Numbered from the stretch's first letter, positions 25,518 through 34,372 are shown. The stretch is 64,000 nt of DNA from Rhodococcus rhodochrous (GCF_900187265.1 NZ_LT906450.1:372001-436000), one strand, 5' to 3'. Numbers and translations: made by a program. Notes: generated from the sequence alone by a model not told the origin.

Positions 25518-26588
25518 TCATGCGCCAGCCTGTGCGATCACGTCGTCGGGCACGATCTCTCCGGCGCCGACCTTCTCGATGAACTCTGCGAGCTCGGCGT
25601 TCTGGGCGTCGGTGCCGTTGCACAGGACCACGGTCGGTACGGAGTCCACACCCAGGTGCCACTCACGGAGCTCACCCATCTGCAGCTTGCCCTCGGAGAA
25701 GTCGGCGAGTGCGGCGGCGAAGTACTCGCCCGGATCGAAGATCACCGAGACGGACCAGTCGATCGCCGTCTCACCGCACCGGTCGGTACCAGGGGTGGAG
25801 AGGATCACGCCCTTGTCCGATCCGAGCTGCGCGACGGCGTCGGTTGCACCACCGAGGTACGGGTAGAGCGCCTCGACGCCCTGGCTGATCTGGGCTTGCG
25901 CCGCCTCACGGGCCTTCGCGGAGTCGTTGAAGTCACCGGTGAAGGTGGAGACCACGGTGGCTTCCGGGACGACCATCTGGATGCCGACCTCGAAGCCCTT
26001 CGCCGCCATCACCGAGAAGTCGAGTTCCGGTCCGGAGATGTACCCGGCCTTGGTCATTCCCGCATCGCGCATGAGGATGCCGTTGGCGTAACCGGCAGCG
26101 AGTGCGGTCTCGTTGACGAAGTCGCGGGAGCGGGCGATGTAGGGGGTGCTCTCCAGGTCGGCGCTCGACGGTACGTACCAGGCCGTGTTCGCGCAGTCCG
26201 GTTCCGCGGCCACCGGGATCGCGTCCTTCATCTCGGCGGCCGCCAGCGCGACGAGGTCGACCTTCTGGCGGCACAGGTTGCGCGCCTGTTCGGCCGCGTT
26301 GGCCGGGTTGACCTGTCCCATCTTGATGAGTTCCCAGCCGTTGTCGTCCGCGAACTTCTGGGCGCTGACGACGAAGCTCTCGTAGTAACCGTTGTCGTTG
26401 AGGTCACCGGGACTGATCACACCGACGATCACCTTGCCGTCGCCGTTGACGTCGGGCTGGGTGTCGGAGGAGCGGGCTTCGCTGGTGTCGGCGGCGGCCG
26501 ATTCGGTGGCGCGGTCGGAGCAGGCCGTCGCGCCGAGCAGCAGGGCGCAGGCCCCGGCCATCAGGGCAGACACTCGGGTTCGTCTCAC
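25518..26588 (-). CDS. BMP family ABC substrate-binding lipoprotein
   Basis: A 356-residue exported protein. A signal peptide ends in a lipobox-like GATAC, so the mature protein is lipid-anchored at C23. VIVGVISPGDLNDNGYYESFV is the 'G....dgs.N' ligand-binding start of BMP (basic membrane protein) folds, and GVEALYPYLGGATDAVAQLGSD carries the family's central motif. BMP proteins bind nucleosides, purines or related N-heterocycles. GTG 26588 has GGAGGAA 7 bp upstream. It is the first gene of the importer operon and sits downstream of the flavin reductase. The ligand is probably the growth substrate of the cluster. Confidence 0.9.
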   Translation of the reverse strand: MRRTRVSALMAGACALLLGATACSDRATESAAADTSEARSSDTQPDVNGDGKVIVGVISPGDLNDNGYYESFVVSAQKFADDNGWELIKMGQVNPANAAEQARNLCRQKVDLVALAAAEMKDAIPVAAEPDCANTAWYVPSSADLESTPYIARSRDFVNETALAAGYANGILMRDAGMTKAGYISGPELDFSVMAAKGFEVGIQMVVPEATVVSTFTGDFNDSAKAREAAQAQISQGVEALYPYLGGATDAVAQLGSDKGVILSTPGTDRCGETAIDWSVSVIFDPGEYFAAALADFSEGKLQMGELREWHLGVDSVPTVVLCNGTDAQNAELAEFIEKVGAGEIVPDDVIAQAGA

Positions 26589-26696
26589 GATGAATTCCTC
26601 CGTTGTGGTGAAGCACGGTTGAGGTGAAGAACTGTGGTGCAGAACTTGGGTGAAGAACTTCGGTGCCGAAGGACTTCCGGCGAGCGCCGGACCCGG

Positions 26697-27398
26697 TCAG
26701 CGAGCGTCGGCGGGGAGGTCGGCGTACTCGATGCGTTCCTGCTGGAACAGAGCGTCGCCCGTGGCGGTGACGAAGTAGGGAAATCCCATGCGGCCGATGG
26801 GGGTGACCTTCTCGGGGTCGATGCGTCCCGGTTCGGCGAGGAGTGATTCGTCGACGGTGATGCACAGCACCTCGGCGAGCACGAGATGGAATCCGGAGAA
26901 GCGGACGTCGAGGTCCCCGCGGTCGATGACTTCGCGGACCCGGCACTCGAGGTGTGCCGGACTCTGAACCAGCGAGGGGGCGGCCACCATTCGGGACGCA
27001 GTGCCTTCCCAGCCGGCGATCGCGGCCTCGTCGACGCCCACCGGGTACTCGCGGGCCACCGTCTCGATGTACGGCGCCAGTGCGTCGTTGGTCAGGTTCA
27101 CGACGAACTCACCGGTGCGTTCGATGTTGGACCAGGTGTCCTTCGGCTCGTCGGTGGCCGTCCGGATGCCGCCGATGGTGATGGCGATCGTGGGCGGTTC
27201 GCCGCACACCGGCATGTAGTAGCTGTAGGGGGCGACGTTCAATTCGCCGGCAGGCCCGAGTGTCGTGATCATCGCGATCGGCCGCGGCACGACGAGATGG
27301 GAGAGCAGTCCCTGCTTCTGGGCGGCGGTCCGGTCGTCGAATTCGATCAGGGACCAGGTGGCCGGGGTGGGCGCCAAGCCTGCCGAGGGATTCCCCAT
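26697..27398 (-). CDS. Flavin reductase-like protein (FMN-binding split barrel)
   Basis: A 233-residue flavin reductase domain protein. HLVVPRPIAMITTLGPAGELNVAPYSYYMPV is the classic 'PRP...v.T.d..G..N.aP.S.f' FMN-binding motif, and GEFVVNLTN and EC(R)VREVIDRGD follow in order. In two-component systems this family supplies reduced flavin to LLM-type monooxygenases, and two such monooxygenases are encoded just upstream. ATG 27398 has AAAGAGGTGA upstream. The 207-bp gap before it contains a widely spaced 13-bp inverted repeat. RutF or NtaB would be the nearest functional analogues. Confidence 0.88.
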   Translation of the reverse strand: MGNPSAGLAPTPATWSLIEFDDRTAAQKQGLLSHLVVPRPIAMITTLGPAGELNVAPYSYYMPVCGEPPTIAITIGGIRTATDEPKDTWSNIERTGEFVVNLTNDALAPYIETVAREYPVGVDEAAIAGWEGTASRMVAAPSLVQSPAHLECRVREVIDRGDLDVRFSGFHLVLAEVLCITVDESLLAEPGRIDPEKVTPIGRMGFPYFVTATGDALFQQERIEYADLPADAR

Positions 27399-27419
27399 GG
27401 ACAGTCACCTCTTTCATTG

Positions 27420-27581
27420 TGCGATACGGCATTGCGTGTAACGAGATGCTTGTTGGGTGCACACCCGCTGTCAATGCCCGGAAGCCTGGATCGATGGTTT
27501 GGAAACACACTGTTAAGAGCGGTAACCGGGCCGAAACGGCGGAGTGGGTGCAAATCCCGCTATGAGGTATGCCGTATCGCA
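27420..27581. repeat. 13-bp inverted repeat pair in the flavin reductase promoter region
   Basis: TGCGATACGGCAT (27420-27432) reappears as its exact reverse complement at 27569-27581, 136 bp away, within the gap between the LLM gene and the flavin reductase gene. The left copy is 22 bp from the flavin reductase start. It could be a pair of operators for a looping regulator, or the ends of a small element. Confidence 0.75.
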
Positions 27582-27605
27582 GATTCTGCAGAGGGGGCGG
27601 CCGTC

Positions 27606-28958
27606 TCAGGACAGTCGGCAGGACAGTGGGCGCCCCAGGAGGTTCTCTGCCAGGGTGGACCCGGGGTACGAATCCGGGCGCAGGCCACGGCGCCGCAACT
27701 CCGGAACGAGAAGGTGTGCAACGTCGTACAGCGATCCCGGCATGCACACCGGGTTGGTGATCATGAAGCCGCCGCGGCGACCGGTCGCCTCGAACTGGTC
27801 CTCGAGCTGATCGGCGACGTCCTCGACGGTGCCCGCGATCGTCTGGTCGTATCCCGTGCTGTGTCGCCAGCCGGCGTCGAAGAACTCCGCACGGCTGATC
27901 CGGGTGTCGGCACCCAGACGCTCGACGAGTTCGGCGACGAAGCCCGCCTGCGTCGACTGCGCGGCCTCGATCTCGGCCGCGATCTCGCCCAGCACGAACG
28001 ACGACGGCAGTCCCGAGAAGTCGAAACCGGAGTTGTACGACAGATACGTGCCGATCCCCTCGAGGGACAGGCCCCCGAGCAACTCGGCTCGGCGCTGTTG
28101 CGCCTCGGCGGCCGTGACGCCCACGATCACCTGGACCGCCCACAGGATGCCCACCGTCGCAGGGTCGCGTCCGGCGCGCTCGAGGGCCGCATCCAGATCG
28201 GCCCGGTGGCGGACCTGCCGGTCACGGTCGCCGCCGACCCCGAAGACGATGTCCGCGAACGACGCCGATGCCGCGATGCCGCGTGGGGAGGCTCCGGCCT
28301 GGACCAGGACCGGACGGCCCTGCGGGCTGGGTACCGTCGGCAACGGCCCCCGCACGGCGAAGTGCTCGCCGCGATGATCGATCCGGTGCAGTTTCGTCGG
28401 ATCGCCGTACTGGCCGGTGGTGCGATCCTCGACGACCACACCCGGTTCGGCCGAGGCCCACAGGCGCCGGCACACCTCGACGAACTCCTCCATCCGCTCG
28501 TACCGCCGGTCGTGCGGCATGAGGGTGTCGAATCCGTAGTTCGCCGCATCGGAAACCCGTCCCGAGGCAACGACATTGAGGGCGATCCGGCCGCCGGTGA
28601 CGTGATCGAGCGAGTTCATCAACCGGGCCAGGTAGAACGGATGCAGGTAGGTCGACGAGTAGGTGAGGCCGAACCCGATCCGCGTCGTCGCCTGCGCGGC
28701 CGCGGCGACCACCGGGCTCATGTCCTGCCGCGGCCACTGGATCCCCCAACGCACCGCGGCATCCATCGAACCCTTCCAGGTGTCCGGCACGCCCACGCCG
28801 TCGCCGAAGAAGAGCATGTCGATTCCTGCGCGTTCCGCAGTGACCGCGATCTCGGTGAACATCCGGTGGTCGGGATAGCTGGTTCCCACCCACGAACCCG
28901 GTGCCTGCCAACGGCCCTCGGTGTGGGTGAAGGAGAGGTCGAATGCGAGTTTCATCAT
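27606..28958 (-). CDS. LLM flavin monooxygenase, NtaA/SnaA/DszA family
   Basis: About 450 residues. The N-terminus KLAFDLSFTHTEGRWQAPGS, then HRMFTEIAVTAERAGIDMLFFGDG, and TRIGFGLTYSSTYLHPFYLARLMNSLDHVTGGRIALNVVAS are hallmarks of the FMNH2-dependent nitrilotriacetate/DszA monooxygenase family. It needs reduced flavin, presumably from the flavin reductase downstream. The start is ATG 28958 or the adjacent ATG 28955; the first overlaps the isochorismatase stop (ATGATG). It follows the RutB-like and RutA-like genes in one operon. The substrate is unknown; the family oxidises C-N or C-S bonds and sulfones. Confidence 0.9.
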   Translation of the reverse strand: MMKLAFDLSFTHTEGRWQAPGSWVGTSYPDHRMFTEIAVTAERAGIDMLFFGDGVGVPDTWKGSMDAAVRWGIQWPRQDMSPVVAAAAQATTRIGFGLTYSSTYLHPFYLARLMNSLDHVTGGRIALNVVASGRVSDAANYGFDTLMPHDRRYERMEEFVEVCRRLWASAEPGVVVEDRTTGQYGDPTKLHRIDHRGEHFAVRGPLPTVPSPQGRPVLVQAGASPRGIAASASFADIVFGVGGDRDRQVRHRADLDAALERAGRDPATVGILWAVQVIVGVTAAEAQQRRAELLGGLSLEGIGTYLSYNSGFDFSGLPSSFVLGEIAAEIEAAQSTQAGFVAELVERLGADTRISRAEFFDAGWRHSTGYDQTIAGTVEDVADQLEDQFEATGRRGGFMITNPVCMPGSLYDVAHLLVPELRRRGLRPDSYPGSTLAENLLGRPLSCRLS

Positions 28959-29575
28959 GGCTGCACCGCCGAAGCGAGGTCGGCGGTGGACCGGATCCAC
29001 GCGGCGTTGTCGGCCAGGATGCGCAGGGACGCGTCGTGGAGTCGGGGATCATAGGTCGCGACGGCGTCCGACGCGACCACCATGCGGTACCCCAACTGCA
29101 TTCCGTCGAACGTCGTGGTGAGGACACAACATTCGGTGGTGAGCCCGGCGACGCACAGCCATTCGACCTGCGCGTCCGTGAGGATCGCCGCCAGGTCCGT
29201 GCCGAGGAAGGCGCTGTACCGCCGTTTGGTGACGACGGTCTCGCCCGGGCCGGGTTCCACTCCGAACCATCGGACCCCGGCGGTGTCCGCGACGCAGGGC
29301 TCGTCCCCCGGCCACGGTGCCTCGTCGGGGATCCCGCGCAGGTGGCGGGACGAGGCCCAGGGGGACTCGGCCCGCTGTTCCAACCGGACCCACAGCACCG
29401 GCAGACCGCCGCGACGGAATGCATCGACCAGTTCGGTCGTGCGGTCCACCGCGGCTGCGAGCGCCGCGGCGCCGTCGGGCTCCAGCCAGGGAAGGTGAGC
29501 GGGATCGGCGAACGAGTGCTGGACGTCGATCACGAGGAGGGCGCCGCGCTCGGTGGCACCCGGCAGCGTGCTCAT
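28955..29575 (-). CDS. Isochorismatase-family amidohydrolase (RutB-like)
   Basis: A 206-residue cysteine hydrolase. ALLVIDVQHSF contains the catalytic Asp, VVTKRRYSAFLGTDL the catalytic Lys region, and LCVAGLTTECCVLTTTFDG the 'G..t..CV..T' motif with the nucleophilic Cys. In the Rut pathway such an enzyme (RutB) hydrolyses the ureidoacrylate made by RutA. Here it overlaps the RutA-like gene by ATGA (start 29575), so a similar pairing of ring-opening oxygenase and amide hydrolase is likely. Other family members hydrolyse nicotinamide or biuret. Its stop overlaps the NtaA-like gene. Confidence 0.9.
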   Translation of the reverse strand: MSTLPGATERGALLVIDVQHSFADPAHLPWLEPDGAAALAAAVDRTTELVDAFRRGGLPVLWVRLEQRAESPWASSRHLRGIPDEAPWPGDEPCVADTAGVRWFGVEPGPGETVVTKRRYSAFLGTDLAAILTDAQVEWLCVAGLTTECCVLTTTFDGMQLGYRMVVASDAVATYDPRLHDASLRILADNAAWIRSTADLASAVQP

Positions 29576-30630
29576 CGGGACTGCAGCCCGGGCAGCACCT
29601 CGGTGCCGAACCGTTCGAGGTCGCCGACGTAGTCCGGGAAGATCAGCATGAGGCCGTCGAGTTCGGCGTCGTCCACCAGTTCTTCGATCTGCTCCCGGAC
29701 GGTGGCGGCGCTGCCGGTGACCACCTCGGTCTGGAATCCCTGCTGTTCGAGCGATTTCGAACTGGGAGTGGCATTCCTGTCGGTCTGCATTCCGTAGGCG
29801 GCGGCCATGTTGTCCAACGCCTCCAGGTCCACACCTCGGGAGTACTCCCGCCGCCGGGCCTCGGCCGCCGCGTCGGTGTCGTCGAGGACGACCGTCGCCA
29901 TCGTGTAGGTCTTGATGGAGCGGCCCAGATCCTGGGCGCGCTTCTTCACCGCGAGGCTCACCTCGCGCAGGCCCGGGCGGTCGAACGCGGACAGGAACGC
30001 CGCGTCGCAATGTTGTGCCTGGAAGTCGATCCCGGCGGGCGAGCGTCCGGCACAGATCAGCGTCGGGCGGGTCTCCGGATGCGGCCGCGAGGAGCAGTCC
30101 CGCAACGTGAAGTAGTCGCCCTCGGCGGTCACCGAGTCCTCCGACCACAGGCGCAGCAGCAATCGCACCCATTCGTCCGAATAACGGTAGCGCTCGTTGT
30201 GATCCAGGTGATCCGGCCACATGCCCATCTGGGCGAACTCTTCGGAGAACGATCCGACCACGATGTTCATCCCACACCGCCCGTCACTGATCTGGTCGAG
30301 AGTGGTGAACATCTTCGCGACGATGGCGGGGTTGAAGAGGATGGTGTGCACCGTCGCCCAGATCTTCACACGTTCCGTCGCCTCGGCGAGGCCGGCCATC
30401 ATCGTCATCGACTCGAGCGTCCTGCCCCAGTGGTCGGTGCGGCCGCCGTACCCACGCCACTTCGCTTGCGACATGACGAAATCGAAACCCAGACGGTCGG
30501 CCGCCACTGCGGCGGCGCGGTTGTAGGCGTAGGTCGCCTCGATGGCGGGTGCAGTGTCCGAGACGATCCAGCCTCCGTTGGAGATGGGGAGGAAGATACC
30601 GAACTCGGTGCTGTGCTCGCTGCTGGTCAT
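29572..30630 (-). CDS. LLM flavin monooxygenase, RutA (pyrimidine oxygenase)-like
   Basis: About 352 residues. The product begins TEFGIFLPISNGGWIVSD, then FDFVMSQAKWRGYGGRTDHWGRTLESMTMMAGLAEAT and GRCGMNIVVGSFSEEFAQMGMWP. This follows the RutA sequence plan closely (N-terminal 'P..N.GW', 'S..K.rGfGG.t..w...LES.tlmaGLa'). RutA opens the uracil ring at N3-C4 using a flavin peroxide. Here the partner genes differ from a standard rut operon, so a related N-heterocycle may be the substrate. ATG 30630 was chosen because AGTGGAG precedes it; a longer frame to 30708 would include the hairpin. It is coupled to the RutB-like gene. Confidence 0.88.
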   Translation of the reverse strand: MTSSEHSTEFGIFLPISNGGWIVSDTAPAIEATYAYNRAAAVAADRLGFDFVMSQAKWRGYGGRTDHWGRTLESMTMMAGLAEATERVKIWATVHTILFNPAIVAKMFTTLDQISDGRCGMNIVVGSFSEEFAQMGMWPDHLDHNERYRYSDEWVRLLLRLWSEDSVTAEGDYFTLRDCSSRPHPETRPTLICAGRSPAGIDFQAQHCDAAFLSAFDRPGLREVSLAVKKRAQDLGRSIKTYTMATVVLDDTDAAAEARRREYSRGVDLEALDNMAAAYGMQTDRNATPSSKSLEQQGFQTEVVTGSAATVREQIEELVDDAELDGLMLIFPDYVGDLERFGTEVLPGLQSR

Positions 30631-30665
30631 GACGCGCTCCACTCTGTGTCGGATGGATCTGCACA

Positions 30666-30700
30666 CCCCGCACTCGCCGCCGGATGGCGGCGAGTGGGGC
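30666..30700 (-). terminator. Hairpin between the dioxygenase beta and RutA-like genes
   Basis: An 11-bp GC-rich stem (CACTCGCCGCC / GGCGGCGAGTG, 4-nt loop), extended by a bulged CCCC/GGGG pair, lies in the 146-bp gap. It may terminate or attenuate the Rieske dioxygenase transcript. Confidence 0.65.
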
Positions 30701-30776
30701 GGAAGCATGAAGTCGACGGCCCAGTGGCGTGTGAGAGTTGTTGTAGGAAAAGCCTTTCTTGGTTACTGCTCGGAGA

Positions 30777-31307
30777 TCAGACGATGAAGCTGAGGCGGGC
30801 GCCCGGATCCATGGATTCGTTGCTGAGGACGCTCCGCCGGGTGAGGAATCGCAGACCGGTGGTCTCGACCTGCAGGAGGTGGTCGTACCGGCCCACATAG
30901 CAGAAGGCTCCACCGTCGCGGTACCGATGAATGACGAAGTTCGCTGCGACGCGGACGGTGTCGCCCTCACGGTCGAGCACACGGACGTTGCCGATCAGCC
31001 GGTTGGTACGCGAATGGGGATTCTCCGCGTGCGCCTTGCGGCTCTTGAGGCGCTTGACCCGGGCCTGGATCAGGTCCCAGTCGTCGGCGACGAAATAGCC
31101 GGCCGACTCGGGGCCGAGTGCCGCCTGATCGGTGGTCGGTACCTGCATGTGCGCGCCGGGGACGAAGAGCGTGATCCATTCGTCGAGCCGCCATTCGTCG
31201 AGCACGGCGGCCTCGTGGAACAGGAAGTCCTCGACCTCGGTGCGCGAGACGGATCGTGTCGACGTCGGTGCGACGGTATCCGCGCTCGATTCGGTGAATG
31301 TCGTCAT
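30777..31307 (-). CDS. Ring-hydroxylating dioxygenase, beta (small) subunit
   Basis: A 176-residue protein of the SnoaL-like NTF2 fold. VEDFLFHEAAVLDEWRLDEWITLFVPGAHMQVP is the typical beta-subunit opening ('e.flf.Ea.lLDer...eWl.l...d..y..P'), SRTNRLIGNVRV is the central motif, and LLQVETTGLRFLTRRSVLSN closes the sheet. Beta subunits are structural partners of the Rieske alpha subunit in an alpha3beta3 oxygenase. ATG 31307 shares one base with the alpha stop (TGATG), so the two are coupled. A hairpin separates it from the next gene. Confidence 0.93.
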   Translation of the reverse strand: MTTFTESSADTVAPTSTRSVSRTEVEDFLFHEAAVLDEWRLDEWITLFVPGAHMQVPTTDQAALGPESAGYFVADDWDLIQARVKRLKSRKAHAENPHSRTNRLIGNVRVLDREGDTVRVAANFVIHRYRDGGAFCYVGRYDHLLQVETTGLRFLTRRSVLSNESMDPGARLSFIV

Positions 31308-32692
31308 CAGTGCTCCACGTCCTGTCGTTCGGTCTCGATGCCGAGGCCGGGGAACTTCCCGACCCGGCGGCTCCAGTGGCGCCAGAAACTGCGCATCGCG
31401 CCCTCGTCCACCGAGCGCCCGCGGGTCCCGGCACGGTCGTCGGCCATTCCGCGAGACATGTCGCTCCAGTCCAGGTCCCCGAATCCGTACTCGCCGTAGG
31501 CGTCCAGCCCGTCGGTCGCAGCGACGCCCCGCTGCACCGCCTCGTAGGCCTCGATGTCGTCGGGTGTGGCCAGGCCGCCCGGTCCGACGAAGCTCGCCAT
31601 CGTCTTCAGTCGCAGCGCCCGGACCTCGTCCGGCTCGCCGACCTCGACGAACTGCCATGCCCGGACGTCGGTGACGCCGGGGGCGACCGGCTCGAGTTGG
31701 CGGATCGTCAGTGCCTCGAGGTCGAACAGCAGCAGGTTGGGGAAGACGAACAGGATCTTCGATGCGTCGGCCACCTGCGCGGCTCGTTCCGCCCCGAGGC
31801 GAGTGACCATCTCCGCTCGCTTCTCCTCGGTCCGTACCTTCTCGGTCTCACCGAATCGCGGCTCCCAGATCATTCCGATCCGTCCGTTGTGGCCGGTGAG
31901 GATCAGTAGTCCGTGGCCGTCACCGAGGTCGTAGGCGTACTGGTCGTCGTCGGTGACGGCGAAGCCCGTCTCCCGCAGATACCCGACGAAGGTGTTGTGC
32001 GTGGGAGCGAAATGGTAGCCGTCCATCGCGTTCTCGACCGCAAGCTTCCAATTGCCGCGGACGCTGTACTTCTGCACGCCGGGCAGGGTCGTCATGCCCT
32101 GCGGGCCGATCGATGCCGTCATCGACATGTAGTCGGCTGCGGCGCCGAGATGATCGAGCAGATCGGGGACGTCCTCGGTGAAGGCCACGAAGACGAAGCC
32201 CTCGTGAATCCCCAGCCGGGGAACTCGCCGCAGCGACAGCGATTCGACGAACGCGCTGTCCTGCGGGTAGGCCTCGTTGTCCGGCAGGGCGGCCAGTTCG
32301 CCCGAGTTCCGGAACGTCCATGCGTGGTAGAAGCACTGGAACAGCTTTGTGCGGCCTTCGGTTTCGCGGCACAGAATGGTTCCTCGGTGCGGGCAGGCGT
32401 TGAGGTACGCCTGCACCACTCCGTGCTGGTCACGCACGAAGATCAGCGGCCGGCCACCGAGGGTGCGGGTCTTGAAGTCACCCGGTTCGGGAATTTCCGT
32501 CTCGTGCCCGAGGTAGAGCCACGTGTTGCCCCAGATTGCCTGGCGCTCACGGTCGAACACGGTCTGCTCGCGGTATGCCGCCCGGTGCACCTTGAAGGTG
32601 AGCGCATCCCAGTCCTGCGCGATCAGTGTGTTACCGACGTCGAGTCGGGTACTCGGCGCGGCGGTGTCGGCGCCGGGTAGCAGTGCTGTCAT
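31307..32692 (-). CDS. Ring-hydroxylating dioxygenase, alpha (large) subunit
   Basis: A 461-residue Rieske non-haem iron oxygenase. The Rieske cluster motif is NACPHRGTIL ... LFQCFYHAW (C-x-H-x16-18-C-x2-H), and the mononuclear iron site is ENAMDGYHFAPTH with the bridging Asp and two His. It inserts O2 into an aromatic ring or N-heterocycle. No dedicated reductase gene is adjacent; the ferredoxin/reductase pair at 10.1-11.4 kb or the Rieske chain at 54-58 kb could serve. ATG 32692 has GGGAG upstream. A perfect TCTCGTA-G-TACGAGA palindrome lies about 100 bp upstream. The substrate is unknown. Confidence 0.94.
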   Translation of the reverse strand: MTALLPGADTAAPSTRLDVGNTLIAQDWDALTFKVHRAAYREQTVFDRERQAIWGNTWLYLGHETEIPEPGDFKTRTLGGRPLIFVRDQHGVVQAYLNACPHRGTILCRETEGRTKLFQCFYHAWTFRNSGELAALPDNEAYPQDSAFVESLSLRRVPRLGIHEGFVFVAFTEDVPDLLDHLGAAADYMSMTASIGPQGMTTLPGVQKYSVRGNWKLAVENAMDGYHFAPTHNTFVGYLRETGFAVTDDDQYAYDLGDGHGLLILTGHNGRIGMIWEPRFGETEKVRTEEKRAEMVTRLGAERAAQVADASKILFVFPNLLLFDLEALTIRQLEPVAPGVTDVRAWQFVEVGEPDEVRALRLKTMASFVGPGGLATPDDIEAYEAVQRGVAATDGLDAYGEYGFGDLDWSDMSRGMADDRAGTRGRSVDEGAMRSFWRHWSRRVGKFPGLGIETERQDVEH

Positions 32693-32788
32693 GTGAGGGC
32701 TCCCAGGGTGACGAAGGGCTGTCGGAGGCTGTCGAAGGGGCAGCGGTAGCGGCAAAACTGTTCCATCACGAGTTCATGCAAGATGATG

Positions 32789-32803
32789 TCTCGTAGTACG
32801 AGA
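32789..32803. promoter_or_regulatory. Palindromic operator upstream of the Rieske dioxygenase
   Basis: TCTCGTA-G-TACGAGA is a perfect 7-bp inverted repeat with a one-base centre, between the MFS gene and the dioxygenase alpha start. It shares the TCTCG core with the sites near fdxA and the dehydrogenase pair. It probably controls the oxygenase operon. Confidence 0.65.
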
Positions 32804-32863
32804 TATTCGATCAATGGGTCGAGAGGCTGTCAAGGCGGAGACGGCGGGTTTAACCGACATGCA

Positions 32864-34111
32864 TCACGGACGTAACGTGCGCTCGCGTTCGGTGCGGGCC
32901 AGGCGGGACAGCACCAGGACCGCGATCGTCGCGATCGCCGCCACGGCGCCGAAGGCGGCGGGCCAGGTGGTGCGGTCGAGCAGCGCGCCGAGCGCGGGTG
33001 GGGTGAGCATCATCCCGGCGGCCACTGCGGTGTTCTGGATGCCCAGCATCAGCCCGATGCGTCGACGGTCCGCCAGCTCGCCGACGGCGGTGAACGCCAG
33101 ACCGTTCCAGCTGACCGCGCTGAAACCCGTGCAGACCAGCACCACCAGCGCGACCGGACCGCCGACGATCGTGGCAGGCACCAGCACGACGAACAGCAGC
33201 GCTGTGATCGATGCGATCACGAAGAGCGGGTGCACCCGTCTGCCGCTGCGATCGGACCAGAAGCCGAGTATCAGGCGCATCATGCCGCCACCGAACTGGA
33301 CGAGAGCGAGCAGTGCCGCGGCGACGCCAAGTGAGACGTCGAGATGGTCCACCAGGTACACGACCATGAAGCTGACGATCGCGATCTGCGGGACCACCAG
33401 CAACGCCGACACCGTGCACAACCAGCGGGCGGTGCGGCGGTCGTCTGCCGCCGACTCGCCCGGCGCGGTGGCCGGGTCGGGGCCGTCGGGGTCCTCGGCC
33501 GGTCGCTCGCGGACCAGTGCCGCGACCACGACGGCTGCCACGGTGCAGGTGACGGCGATCGTCGTGAACGCCCCGGTCAGGCCCCAGCGGCTCTCGACCG
33601 CCGGAAGTGTCAGGGCGGCGATCGCGGCGCCGAGCGGGATCGCGGTCTGCCGGGCGCCCATCGCGAATCCCCTTTGTGCTCTGGGGAACCAGATGAGAAC
33701 GGCGCGCCCGCTCGCGGCGTTCACGCTCGCGCACGCCGTGCCGGCCGCGACCAGTGCGGCGATCAGGGGACCGACCCGGTCGGTGGTCCCGGCCGTCACG
33801 AGGGCGGTTGCGGCCGACGTCAGGCCGATAGTCATCACCCACCGTTCGCCGATCCGGTCCGCGAGCACTCCCCAGGGCACCAGGGCTATCAGAAGTCCGG
33901 CGGTGCTCGCGGCCAGTACCAGCCCGAGCATGGTCAGCGACAGTGAGTACTGCGAGCGGAAGGCGGGAGCGAGGCTCGGGAGCCCTTGCAGGACCATCGC
34001 CGCAGACGCCTGCGCGAACACGCCCGCGGCGAGGACGACCCACTTGTAGTGGCGCGGTGCGGGGGAGTTTCGCGGCTGGGAACTGGGCGCTTGCAGCTCA
34101 GCCTGAGTCAT
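32864..34111 (-). CDS. MFS transporter
   Basis: A 415-residue, 12-TM major facilitator. The loop 2-3 motif is WGVLADRIGERWVM (the 'G.laDr.GrR' signature) and its half-repeat is LGFWSDRSGRRVHP. A charged central loop (about 205-225, RPAEDPDGPDPA) separates the two halves. MFS proteins of this type import or export aromatic acids and similar small molecules. ATG 34111 is the family-like start. It is upstream of the Rieske genes on the same strand, so it may carry the substrate or efflux a product. The 260-bp gap upstream (34112-34372) shows only promoter-like AT-rich sequence. Confidence 0.9.
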   Translation of the reverse strand: MTQAELQAPSSQPRNSPAPRHYKWVVLAAGVFAQASAAMVLQGLPSLAPAFRSQYSLSLTMLGLVLAASTAGLLIALVPWGVLADRIGERWVMTIGLTSAATALVTAGTTDRVGPLIAALVAAGTACASVNAASGRAVLIWFPRAQRGFAMGARQTAIPLGAAIAALTLPAVESRWGLTGAFTTIAVTCTVAAVVVAALVRERPAEDPDGPDPATAPGESAADDRRTARWLCTVSALLVVPQIAIVSFMVVYLVDHLDVSLGVAAALLALVQFGGGMMRLILGFWSDRSGRRVHPLFVIASITALLFVVLVPATIVGGPVALVVLVCTGFSAVSWNGLAFTAVGELADRRRIGLMLGIQNTAVAAGMMLTPPALGALLDRTTWPAAFGAVAAIATIAVLVLSRLARTERERTLRP

Positions 34112-34372
34112 GTCGACATATTGTTATCCGTGACGGCATCTTGTCAATCGGGACGACATCCGGTTTCTCAACGTTTACATGACGGTGAAATCGACTGCTC
34201 CGGTTCGGCGGATGCAACACGGGGAGCTCGCTGAAACGAGCACTGTGGAACGGCGAATACTGCAGCGGCCGTACGCCTGAGCGGTCGGCTCGGCGTCGCC
34301 GGTATCGCAGGGGTGATCGGTATCCAGGCGAGCGGGATGGTCGATGTGGCCTACGTGGAAGGCGCCGCCGGG

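Noticed and set aside
27433..27568. A tRNA-like stretch with GGGTGCAAATCCC resembling a T arm
   Set aside because: No acceptor stem pairs around it, and no anticodon arm fits; it is more likely part of the regulatory gap between the 13-bp inverted repeats.
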